Of a stretch of DNA of 64,000 nt, positions 34,918-42,904 are shown piece by piece (position 1 is the stretch's first letter; the number at the start of each line of letters is the position of its first letter). A program made the translations under genes and the position numbers. The DNA is taken from NCBI RefSeq assembly GCF_020297485.1, contig NZ_JAIWZC010000001.1, forward strand, positions 2,666,001-2,730,000, given 5' to 3'. The notes below the pieces were generated by a model that was not told the DNA's origin, did no database searches, and saw only the letters and a list, made by a program, of their open reading frames with translations. This DNA is from Enterocloster clostridioformis (GTDB taxonomy: Bacteria > Bacillota > Clostridia > Lachnospirales > Lachnospiraceae).

Positions 34918-36728
34918 GCCTTTCCACCTACCTTCCACTCTACTGATGTCTGGTAATCCTTCCACATTCTTGCATACAGCCCCCGGGCCTTCAGAAGTTC
35001 ATCATGGCTTCCCTGTTCAGCCACCCGGCCTTCCTCCATCACGAAGATTCGGTGGGCCCGGCACACCGTAGACAGCCTGTGGGCAATCATTATCACAGTC
35101 TTGCCTTCCACCAGCTTCTCAAATGCCTGCTGAATCAGATATTCATTGTCAGGGTCCGCAAACGCCGTGGCCTCATCCAGAAGCACAATGGGAGCGTCCT
35201 TTAAGATTGCCCTGGCCAGTGCGATTCTCTGCATTTCACCGCCTGACAGGTACACGCCTTTGGTTCCAACCACCGTATCCAGACCCTGGGGCATCTTCTC
35301 AATGATGTCCTCACATCTGGCTGCCTTCAAGGCCCTCATGACTTCCTCCTTATCTGCCTCTGGTTTTGCCGCCCGTATGTTGTTCAACAGACTGTCCTTA
35401 AAGAGATGGCTGTCCTGGAATACAAAGCTGACCTGCTTCATCAGCTCCTTTGTCCCTATGTCCCTCACATCCACCCCGCCGATACATATGCTTCCCTGGT
35501 CCACATCAAAAAACCTTGGAATCAGGCTGACCAGAGTGGTCTTACCGCTTCCGGAGGCCCCTACCATAGCTGTGGCGGCTCCCTGCGGTACAGTAAGGGA
35601 CACATGCTCCAGGGCATTTACACCGTCCTTGTTATAGGAAAATGAGACGTCCTTAATCTCAATCGTGTGATTTTCAGGCTTCCTGGGAACAGCGGGCTCG
35701 GGAAGGGGCTTCTCCCTGATAACATTCAGTATCCGCTCCATGGCGTCATTGGCAGCCATGGTATTTTCACTGGTCCACATGATTTTGTCCATCATGGTCA
35801 CGCAGACAGGGGCAAACAGGATGTAAAAAACCAGATCCAGGGCCGTGGTCACAAAGTCCTGACCGCCCGCCGCATCCCCTGCAAGAAGAAGCCCCGCGGG
35901 TATGAGAACGGCAAATATGCCGTTGATGCTGACCGAATAGCAGCACATGGGAATTCTGAGGGACAGAGTATAATTCACAGCCCAGTTCTTATAGCGCATG
36001 ATGGAATCATGAAAGCTCTTAAAGGAAAAAATGCTCTGCTGGAATGTCTTTACCACAGGTATTCCACGCACATACTCCACGGCCTCGTTGTTCATGTCCT
36101 CCAGGGCATTCTGGTACTGCCTCATGCACTCTGCCATTCCCGTCCCCATCATCCTGCTGAGGAAAAATGTACCCACCGCCATGGGAATGAGGCTGATCAG
36201 ACCAAATCTCCAGTCAAACACCAAAAGAAGTACCAGCACTGCCGCAGGCGTCACCAATGCTCCTGCCAAATCCGGCAGCTGATGGGCCAGATATGTTTCT
36301 GTCTGTCCTGCCCCGTCGTCAATGATACGGCGCAGCTTTCCGCTTCCGGTCCCTTTGAAATAGCCAATGGGCAGTTCTGCCAGGTGGTGAAGGGCAGCCG
36401 TCTTCATATTTCTGGCTGTCCGGAAGGCCGAAAGATGGGTACACATAAGGGCCCCAAAATAAATAAGCATACTCAGGAGCGAGGAAGCCACCGCCATCCA
36501 CCCCCAGTAAACCAGCGTTCCGCCGGCCAGTCCTCCCGGCCAGTTCAGGACAGCCAGCTTTATCACCTTCCACATGCACAGATACGGCACCAGCGCTATA
36601 ACCGCGCTGATACCCGACAGAATGCACCCTGTCCCCGTAAGGTATTTATACTTCCCCGCAAAGGTCATCAAAGTCACCTTATCTGTATCGGGAAGCCGTG
36701 TCATAATATGTTTCCTGCTGCCATCCAC
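34914..36728 (-). CDS. ABC transporter, fused permease and ATPase, first subunit
   Basis: A 604-residue half-transporter. GTG at 36728 is eight bases after GGAGG; ATG at 36704 is an alternative. Membrane domain with six helices, then Walker A GASGSGKTTLVSL, signature LSGGEMQRIALARAI, Walker B IVLLDEATAFADPD and IAHRLSTV. The switch residue after Walker B differs from the usual ATASxD pattern (AFADPD), as is common in one subunit of heterodimers. Promoter region carries GTTAGTTATAACTAAC. Confidence 0.92.
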   Translation of the reverse strand: MDGSRKHIMTRLPDTDKVTLMTFAGKYKYLTGTGCILSGISAVIALVPYLCMWKVIKLAVLNWPGGLAGGTLVYWGWMAVASSLLSMLIYFGALMCTHLSAFRTARNMKTAALHHLAELPIGYFKGTGSGKLRRIIDDGAGQTETYLAHQLPDLAGALVTPAAVLVLLLVFDWRFGLISLIPMAVGTFFLSRMMGTGMAECMRQYQNALEDMNNEAVEYVRGIPVVKTFQQSIFSFKSFHDSIMRYKNWAVNYTLSLRIPMCCYSVSINGIFAVLIPAGLLLAGDAAGGQDFVTTALDLVFYILFAPVCVTMMDKIMWTSENTMAANDAMERILNVIREKPLPEPAVPRKPENHTIEIKDVSFSYNKDGVNALEHVSLTVPQGAATAMVGASGSGKTTLVSLIPRFFDVDQGSICIGGVDVRDIGTKELMKQVSFVFQDSHLFKDSLLNNIRAAKPEADKEEVMRALKAARCEDIIEKMPQGLDTVVGTKGVYLSGGEMQRIALARAILKDAPIVLLDEATAFADPDNEYLIQQAFEKLVEGKTVIMIAHRLSTVCRAHRIFVMEEGRVAEQGSHDELLKARGLYARMWKDYQTSVEWKVGGKA

Positions 36729-36748
36729 TTTTTCATCCTCCTTTTTTT

Positions 36749-36764
36749 GTTAGTTATAACTAAC
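36749..36764. promoter_or_regulatory. DtxR-like operator before the ABC transporter operon
   Basis: GTTAGTTATAACTAAC is a perfect 16-base palindrome 21 bases before the GTG of the first ABC gene. Near-identical sites lie before ahpC and feoB, and a DtxR-family regulator is encoded at 48946, so iron- or manganese-dependent repression is likely. Confidence 0.65.
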
Positions 36765-36830
36765 TTATTGTTTTAAAAGTAAGGCTGTCAGGCTTCTGCC
36801 TTCCGGCTTTCTGCCCTCAAGCCCCATCCC

Positions 36831-37459
36831 TTACTCATCCAACTCCATGATGCGCACCCACCCCGCATGCTGAAAACGGCTTAATGTGACAGCACAGGTA
36901 ACCGCCTGTTCCCTTGGCAGGCCGTGAGACACAAATTCATGGAGCTGCTGAAAAAAGGACCTGCACAGAATATGAATCAGCGTGCCGCTCATCCCTTCAG
37001 CCGAATACCCCAAAGATTCCATGGTCTTTATAAAATCCCGGCAGGACTGCTCCTCCACTGCGGCCAGCCTGTCAAAATAGCGGTCCCTGGCTTCCGGCGC
37101 GCCGCAGCACAGAAGCAGCTTAAAAACCTCAAAATGGTCATAGATATAATTCACCATCCAGGGTATGTACTGCTCTGTAATCTCATTCAGCCGGGCCGGC
37201 TGCTGTTCAGGAGGCAGCGCGGCAAAGTCCCTGTGCACCTTATCGTACAGAGCCAGCAGTTCCTCCGCCGTGTCCGAGGTCAGTGCGTCAAACAATGCTT
37301 CCTTTCCCGGAAAATAGCCGTATATGGCTCCGGTTGTCACCGATGCCTCCTTTGCGATCCTCCTGAGCGACGCCTTCTCATATCCGTATGTGAGAAATTC
37401 TTTCCTGCCTCCAATATGGCAGTAACCGTACTGTTGTCCCGGACCCCCATGCCGATCAT
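36831..37459 (-). pseudogene. TetR-family regulator with a frameshift near its start
   Basis: ATG at 37459 (after AGGGGGTGCA) gives MIGMGVRDNSTVTAILEAGK and then leaves the family frame at GCAGGAAAGAAT; one extra A restores KEFLTYGYEKASLRRIAKEA then SVTTGAIYGYFPGKEALFDA and an intact TetR domain to 36831. The helix-turn-helix is otherwise complete. The break lies in a short A run (GGAAAG), so a sequencing error or phase change is possible. It is placed to regulate the ABC transporter operon. Confidence 0.85.
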
Positions 37460-37694
37460 TGCACCCCCTCTATGCATCCCTATAACACTGTTATATAACA
37501 TCGTTATTATGTTACAAAAAAAGGCATCCGTCAATACATATAACAGATACCTTTTATCATTAAACCGTATTTTGAGTATTTTGAAAAAACTTCTCTAATA
37601 AACCGTCAAAACCCCTTTGGGAATCAGGTTACTCCAGCGCCATGTCCGGAGCCGTCAGCCTCTTCCTCCGGGCAGGCCGAGGCTGTGAGATATC

Positions 37695-38550
37695 CTACGC
37701 CTTCCCCAATAACTCCGTCACTTCCTCCAGGCTCTTTCTTCCAAAGTAAACCTGGGTATCATTTATCACCATGCAGGGAACGCTCATGATTTTATACTTC
37801 CTTTTCAGCTCCGGATAATGCATCAAATCTACGTCCTCTCTTTCCAGCCTGAAGGCCGGCAATAGCTGTCCGGCAGCCTGCCTTCTCTCCCTTTCATCCG
37901 GGCCCAAATGTTCACGAATACAGGAAATCCTGTCTGTCAGTCCTTCCAATTCTCCTAAAAATCCGCTCATCTCTCCTGACAGCGGACTGTCATCCAGCGC
38001 CGCCCGTATGATGACCCTTTTCTCAAATCCGGGAAACAGGCCGGACAGCTGCCGCCGTATTTCATCCGATAAAAACGCATTGCCTTCGCTGTCCCGGAGG
38101 AGGCTGTCTTTTACGCGGTCCTGGCACAGGAAAAATCGTCCTCCCGGACTATCAGTGTCACCTTCTTCGCATACTTTGTCAGGAAAATGCCTTCCTCCAC
38201 CGCGGCAAAGCCTCCTCCGATGACGAATACCTCCAGACCGGCAAAAAATTCCCCGTCGCAAGTGGCGCAGTATGCCACGCCCCTGCCCTGGAACTCCTTC
38301 TCACCTTTAAAGCCCAGCTTCCTGGGATTGGCTCCCGTGGCCAGCACCACGCCCAGCGCCCGGTACTTCCCGGCAGTGGTATGGAGCACCTTCACATCCT
38401 GTTCCAGTTCCATGTCCAGCACCTCTGCCATGAGAAGCTCAGCGCCGAATACCTCCGCCTGCTCCTTCATGGACCGGGTCAGTTCCCTACCGCTGGTCCT
38501 TTCCACGCCCGGATAATTGACAATCTCCGAGGTAATGGTGATCTGGCCGC
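37695..38550 (-). pseudogene. thioredoxin reductase with glutaredoxin-like tail, twice deleted
   Basis: Reading from 38550: GQITITSEIVNYPGVERTSG, then VVLATGANPRKLGF, the redox centre YCATCDGEFF and NAD-binding FVIGGGFAAVEEG, to IVREDDFSCA. There it joins, out of frame, an AhpF-like domain (LSDEIRRQLSGLFPGFEKRV, MSVPCMVINDTQVYFGRKSL). The FAD-binding N terminus (about 40 residues) is missing: the frame comes directly out of the ahpC stop. The second half of the NAD/FAD domain (about 90 residues or more) is also deleted. It was the likely electron donor of AhpC. Confidence 0.82.
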
Positions 38551-38557
38551 AATGAGT

Positions 38558-39121
38558 TTATATCAGTCCCACCAGGTCCAGACTTGGCTTTAAGGTATCT
38601 GCCCCGGGCTGCCATTTTGCCGGGCACACCTGGTCGCCGTGTTCTGCCACAAACCGGGATGCCTGTACACGTCTGAACAGTTCGTCCGCATTCCTTCCCA
38701 CATTTCCCGCGATAACCTCATAAGCCACTATCTTTCCTTCCGGATTCACGATAAAGCTCCCTCTTTCAGCCATTCCGTCAGCCTCTATCATCACATCGAA
38801 ATCCCTGGCCAGCCCGCCTGTGGGATCCGCCAGCATGGGATACTTGATTTTCCGGATAGTCTTGGATGCGTCATGCCATGCCTTGTGGACAAAGTGGCTG
38901 TCGCAGGATACGCTGTATATCTCGCAGCCGGCTGACTTGAAGTCCTCATACTTGTCAGCCAGATCCTCCAGCTCCGTGGGGCACACAAATGTAAAATCTG
39001 CGGGATAAAAGAAAAATACCGCCCATTTCCCTAATACATCAGATTTCTTCACTTCCCTGAACTCTCCGCCCGCATAGGCCTGTACTGTAAAATCGCTGAT
39101 TTCTTTTCCTATTAATGACAT
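38558..39121 (-). CDS. ahpC: peroxiredoxin AhpC
   Basis: A 187-residue typical two-cysteine peroxiredoxin that reduces hydrogen peroxide and organic peroxides. Peroxidatic Cys47 lies in DFTFVCPTE, resolving Cys in GDQVCPAKW near residue 166; the C-terminal end LDLVGLI is the usual one. ACAAGGAGGAAACAATATG gives a strong start. It sits upstream of a broken reductase gene, so it must be recycled by another reductase. A DtxR-like operator lies 85 bases upstream. Confidence 0.97.
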   Translation of the reverse strand: MSLIGKEISDFTVQAYAGGEFREVKKSDVLGKWAVFFFYPADFTFVCPTELEDLADKYEDFKSAGCEIYSVSCDSHFVHKAWHDASKTIRKIKYPMLADPTGGLARDFDVMIEADGMAERGSFIVNPEGKIVAYEVIAGNVGRNADELFRRVQASRFVAEHGDQVCPAKWQPGADTLKPSLDLVGLI

Positions 39122-39205
39122 ATTGTTTCCTCCTTGTATTTGTGATGGTTAACTGCCGCCTTGTCTCCTGTCCCGCTTTTCCAGAAGCAGGAAGCCTCTT
39201 TTGTT

Positions 39206-39221
39206 GTTAGTTTTGACTAAC
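39206..39221. promoter_or_regulatory. DtxR-like operator before ahpC
   Basis: GTTAGTTTTGACTAAC, the same 16-base palindrome found at 36749 with two core changes. It lies between ahpC and the group II intron. Confidence 0.65.
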
Positions 39222-39302
39222 TAAATCACATTTTACCAGTCACGACCTTATTTGTCAAGAAATGATATTAATAATAATTATCAATATCATTTCTTTTTAG
39301 GA

Positions 39303-39372
39303 ATCGAGTAGGAGGCGGTGATTAACCGCCGTCCTCTCACAGCACCGTACGTACGGTTCTCGTATACGGCGC
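39303..39372 (-). ncRNA. group II intron domains V and VI
   Basis: Just after the reverse transcriptase stop, GCGCCGTATACGAGAACCG and TACGGTGCTGTGAGAGG form the domain V hairpin; GGCGGTTAATCACCGCC forms domain VI with the expected unpaired A, and CTACTCGAT ends the intron. Confidence 0.8.
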
Positions 39373-39374
39373 TT

Positions 39375-40766
39375 TCAATAGTTGGTGTGCAGAGACTGAT
39401 AGGCTGCGGCTAAGTCATAAAAGCCCCAGTTTATCAGTCTTTCTTTACTTAATGCCCAGTTGACCGCCTTGTTTCCGGCATTGAACCAGTATCCCTTGCG
39501 GTCGTAGGCTATTGTTGCCGCATAATGGCTGTCTACTCCCAGTCCTATGAGTTTCCTCATTCTGGTTTTGGGCAGTTTCCACTGTTTCCAGATACACATC
39601 CGTATCCGGCGGTACAACCATCCATTCAGGCTTTCGATGTTTTTCTTCATGTCCGCTATCCCATAGTAGTTCAGCCATCCTCTCATGTAGACTTTTATCT
39701 TTTCCTTGGTTCGGATGATACTCCCGCACCTGCTCCGGGAAGTAAGCCTGCGCAGTTTCTCCTTGGCTTTCTTCCATGACGTTCCATGGACACGGATATA
39801 GGTCCCTGTTCCGTTCTTCCCAAAACAAAAACCAAGGAACTTAAAATTTTGGATTGCGAACACACTGACCGTTCGGCTCTTTTCCCGATTCACTCTCAGT
39901 TTCAGCCTTGCCTCCAGATATTTCGTGCTGGATTCCAGCAGTCGTTCTGCCGCCCGTTCGCTCTTTGCCAGCAGTACGATGTCGTCTGCATAGCGGATAC
40001 ACGGTACGCCCCGTCTGTGGAACTCCCAGTCGAACTCATTCAGATACGCGTTTGCTAAGAGTGGGGATAGATTTCCTCCCTGCGGGGAGCCTTCCTTCGT
40101 TTCTGTCACAACACCGTTTTCCATCACTCCACTTTTCAGGTACCGCTTCACCATCTGCACCACTCTTTCGTCTTTTACTTGTTTCCTCAACAGGTTCAGC
40201 AGTATCGTATGGTTCAGCGTATCAAAGTATTTCGATAAGTCGAGAACTACTGCCCTCGTGTATCCCTGTTCGATATACTCCTTTATCCTGAGAATGGCGT
40301 CTTTTGCTCCTCGTCCCGGACGATAGCCGAAGCTGTCTTTCGAGAACAATGGTTCGTAGATTGGCATGAGCTGTTGAAGCATTGCCTGCTGGATGATACG
40401 GTCTATTACGGTGGGGATACCAAGCTTTCGTATCCCTCCCTCCGGCTTCGGAATCTCCACACGCCTGACTGGAGATGGGGTATACTTCCCCTTCCTGATT
40501 CTCTCTACCAGTTCATAGTTATTCTCCCTCAGCCATGGTAACGCCGCTTCAATGGTCATTCCATCCACTCCCGGCGCTCCCTTGTTTGCCTTCACTCTTT
40601 TGTAAGCCCTGTTCAGATTTTCCTTGTTCAGTATCTTACTTAAGATGTCTGGCTCTGCACTGTCTCTTTCCTTCCATATCCGGTTGAATGAGCGGTGCGC
40701 TCTCACATACCCTTTGCGTTCCGCGCTATCTCTTTGCGAGCAGCTTTCTCTGTTTTCTGTACCCAT
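39375..40766 (-). CDS. ltrA: group II intron reverse transcriptase/maturase
   Basis: A 463-residue protein: reverse transcriptase fingers and palm (GAPGVDGMTIEAALPWL, RPGRGAKDAILRIKEYIEQG, GNLSPLLANAYLNEFDWE, RYADDIVLLAKSE with the YADD catalytic pair) and the maturase X domain (GWLNYYGIADMKKNIESLN). No endonuclease domain follows, as is usual for class C. ATG at 40766 follows AAGGAGG. All residues needed for activity appear present. Confidence 0.95.
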   Translation of the reverse strand: MGTENRESCSQRDSAERKGYVRAHRSFNRIWKERDSAEPDILSKILNKENLNRAYKRVKANKGAPGVDGMTIEAALPWLRENNYELVERIRKGKYTPSPVRRVEIPKPEGGIRKLGIPTVIDRIIQQAMLQQLMPIYEPLFSKDSFGYRPGRGAKDAILRIKEYIEQGYTRAVVLDLSKYFDTLNHTILLNLLRKQVKDERVVQMVKRYLKSGVMENGVVTETKEGSPQGGNLSPLLANAYLNEFDWEFHRRGVPCIRYADDIVLLAKSERAAERLLESSTKYLEARLKLRVNREKSRTVSVFAIQNFKFLGFCFGKNGTGTYIRVHGTSWKKAKEKLRRLTSRSRCGSIIRTKEKIKVYMRGWLNYYGIADMKKNIESLNGWLYRRIRMCIWKQWKLPKTRMRKLIGLGVDSHYAATIAYDRKGYWFNAGNKAVNWALSKERLINWGFYDLAAAYQSLHTNY

Positions 40767-41211
40767 CTGCCCATTCCTCCTTTCCCTGTCGTACTAAAGA
40801 CTCCTATTGATTCGGTCCTTCACTGAAAACAGCTACTATGACCTCTGCTGACTTCTGTACGCTCAGCATTACCTCTCGGCAATGGTTACTCCTTTCAGAG
40901 CATTCCGTACAGACCTCCCTGGGTACCACACGTTTCTTTCCCTCCATCTATCTGCCGCATTTACTGTACACGATTCCGTGTAGCTATCGGGCTTCATCTT
41001 GTGTTGCAGACTTACCCTCATGTACAGCCTTCTATACGGTTTCTGTCCGTCAGACCAGAGGTTTGCCCATGGGTTCGTTCCCCACATCCGGCTTCCTTCA
41101 GATTTGCAGTCACCTGCAACACCCTTGCCTTCGGCTATATCCTTCCCGCTACCAGGTGGATTCAGGACTTTCACCCGTTAGAAACGTGCGCCGCCAGGCG
41201 CACAACCAAAC

Positions 41212-41246
41212 AAAAACAGCCAGACAAGCTTTCTCATCTGGCTGTT
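41212..41246 (-). terminator. intrinsic terminator of the PTS IIC-like gene
   Basis: On the minus strand AACAGCCAGA (41246-41237) and TCTGGCTGTT (41224-41215) form a 10-base stem followed by TTTTGTTTGG. The group II intron begins nine bases after it. Confidence 0.9.
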
Positions 41247-41260
41247 CCCACGCTATGTTT

Positions 41261-42289
41261 CTACTCTTCAAACGAATTAATGACTGATAATTCCGGCTTC
41301 ATATCATACTTTTTCTTAAAGACAATGGCTCCCACGATTCCAGCCAAGGTACCGCTGATGGCAGCCAGCAGCAGCGCCATAAGTACCTTTAATGGCGGAT
41401 TGAAGGCAAAGGGCGCCAGCAGTCCGGGTATGGGAGAAGCGGTTCCCGGGGCGTTGTTGATTATGCCCAGGAATGCGGCGGCCACTCCCGAAAAGCCTCC
41501 TCCGAAAAAGTTGGAACAATAAATCGGTATGGGGTGCTTTGTTATGATATGGGCCTGTGTCAGCGGCTCCATCATAACAGCTGCCACGTTGCTGTTATCC
41601 CCGAAGTGGAGCATTTTAAAGATGGCGCCGTTGGTAAAGGAGCCTCCGAAGCATGCAATGGCCGCAATGCCCATGGGCAGTCCCGTAAGCCCCAGCATGG
41701 CGGTAAGGGCCATGGAGCTGAGGGGCGACGTACAAATCATCTTGATGACCCCTCCCAGCAGAAGTCCCATAAGAATAGGCGACTGCTCTGTAGCTGCCGT
41801 AATCATGCCGCCGATGTGTGCCAGAGCCGCATTCACAGCCGGATCCACCAGGAATGCGATGAATCTGGCAATCGGCGCAATCAGGAGAGCCCCCAGCACG
41901 GAATCCAGGCCCGGCGGAAGATGCTTCTCAATAAACGGTGCGATGAAACCAATTGCATATCCCGCGATAAATCCCGGAAGGATGCCGTATCCTCCCAGGG
42001 CAACGCCTGCAACTACCGCGAACACAGGATTCACTCCCATGCCTATCGGTACCATGATTGCCGCTGCCACGCCGCCCATGTTGCCCGATATGGTGCCTGT
42101 TTCCCCAAGGAATGCCAAGTGAAGCAAATCTCCGGATATGTACCTGTGAACAGCCTCCACAAGGAAAGTTGCAACTGCCGCATTGGCCATTCCCGACATG
42201 GCCGCTGATCCTTTGGGCGCCTTCATACTGAAAAGTGAAAAGGCTGCCAGCGTCAATAATAGTAATCCTAACCCCGTAATAATTGTCAT
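41261..42289 (-). CDS. PTS EIIC-like (PfoR family) membrane protein under glycine riboswitch control
   Basis: A 342-residue integral membrane protein with about nine to ten helices (MTIITGLGLLLLTLAAFSLF, GGVAAAIMVPIGMGVNPVFA, ILMGLLLGGVIKMICTSPLS, GFSGVAAAFLGIINNAPGTA). The pattern is that of PF13303 PTS_EIIC_2/PfoR proteins, which stand alone without EIIA or EIIB domains. ATG at 42289 follows AGGAGG. Its leader contains a tandem glycine riboswitch with a terminator, which suggests a link to glycine or a related amino acid rather than a sugar. Transport substrate unproven. Confidence 0.88.
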   Translation of the reverse strand: MTIITGLGLLLLTLAAFSLFSMKAPKGSAAMSGMANAAVATFLVEAVHRYISGDLLHLAFLGETGTISGNMGGVAAAIMVPIGMGVNPVFAVVAGVALGGYGILPGFIAGYAIGFIAPFIEKHLPPGLDSVLGALLIAPIARFIAFLVDPAVNAALAHIGGMITAATEQSPILMGLLLGGVIKMICTSPLSSMALTAMLGLTGLPMGIAAIACFGGSFTNGAIFKMLHFGDNSNVAAVMMEPLTQAHIITKHPIPIYCSNFFGGGFSGVAAAFLGIINNAPGTASPIPGLLAPFAFNPPLKVLMALLLAAISGTLAGIVGAIVFKKKYDMKPELSVINSFEE

Positions 42290-42442
42290 AAATCTACGTT
42301 CCTCCTGTTTTTTGCTCTCCGTAGTTATGCCCTGGCCGCTTTCCACCACAGACCGCCGTTACCGCCGTGATAGCTCTTAAGCTAAGGTATATCCTTGGTA
42401 GAGTTTTCGCAATGCAGGTAACGAAGAAGTCCCCAAAATTGC

Positions 42443-42488
42443 AAAAAACAGAGACAGACATAAACGTAGCGTAGATGTCTGCCTCTGT
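42443..42488 (-). terminator. riboswitch-controlled terminator
   Basis: On the minus strand ACAGAGGCAGACAT (42488-42475) pairs with ATGTCTGTCTCTGT (42461-42448), one G-U pair, followed by TTTTTTG. The first bases (CAGAG) also close the second glycine aptamer, so ligand binding should prevent the terminator. Confidence 0.85.
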
Positions 42489-42655
42489 CCTTTTACCTGA
42501 AAGTTTCCCTGACGCGGCTGCTGCTATGCCGCCGGTTGCTTCATCGGTATTCACATTTTAGTGACCTTCTCCAGAGTCCCGTCCGAATTCGATTCTTTTG
42601 CCTGAGAGTTTGCGCATCCCCTTCGGCGTTACCCAACGGTAATCTCTCCCGAATT
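42483..42655 (-). promoter_or_regulatory. tandem glycine riboswitch
   Basis: On the minus strand the first aptamer runs from CGGGAGAGATTACC through CGCCGAAGGGG to AAACTCTCAGGCAAAAG; the second from CTCTGGAGAAGGTCAC through ACCGATGAAGCAACCGG to AACTTTCAGGTAAAAGGAC. These are the conserved blocks of the glycine riboswitch, in its usual two-aptamer arrangement with a short linker. It lies 190 bases upstream of the PTS IIC-like gene. Confidence 0.93.
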
Positions 42656-42686
42656 CATCAACCGGTCTGTCATTAACTTTGTTTAT

Positions 42687-42715
42687 ATTTTAACATCAAA
42701 CATAGAAAAAAGCAA
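42687..42715 (-). promoter_or_regulatory. promoter of the glycine riboswitch transcript
   Basis: TTGCTT (42715-42710), 17-base spacer and TAAAAT (42692-42687) on the minus strand, about 30 bases before the first aptamer. The remaining sequence up to the P-type ATPase stop at 42905 is AT-rich and shows no gene. Confidence 0.6.
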
Positions 42716-42904
42716 TAGAACTATGTTCAGTTTGTTTACTTTTCACAAAAAATATGTTCATTTTTTATGCATTAATTACAATTCTCTTCATAAAAAAATG
42801 ACAGAAAACAAACATATGTCCATCTATTCTCTGCCATTCTCATGATAATTGTAAAATACAGGAGGGGGTGTATTTTAAATTTTCCCTTTCCGCGCCTCCA
42901 GAAA

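Larger units (their letters stand above)
39303..41203 (-). mobile_element. group II intron, class C type, complete
   Basis: On the minus strand the intron starts GTGCGCCTGG at 41203, with TCTAACGGGTGAAAGTCC shortly after, and ends CCTACTCGAT at 39303. It encodes a full reverse transcriptase and a domain V/VI structure. The insertion point is a few bases after the T run of the terminator of the PTS IIC-like gene, the typical target of class C introns. Confidence 0.9.

Noticed and set aside
35667..36776. Long plus-strand open frame (369 codons) across the ABC transporter
   Set aside because: It has His- and Arg-rich composition without domains and lies antisense to the first ABC gene.
41261..42289. 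Calling the PTS IIC-like protein a sugar transporter with certainty
   Set aside because: No IIA or IIB partner is present and the riboswitch points to glycine; substrate left open.
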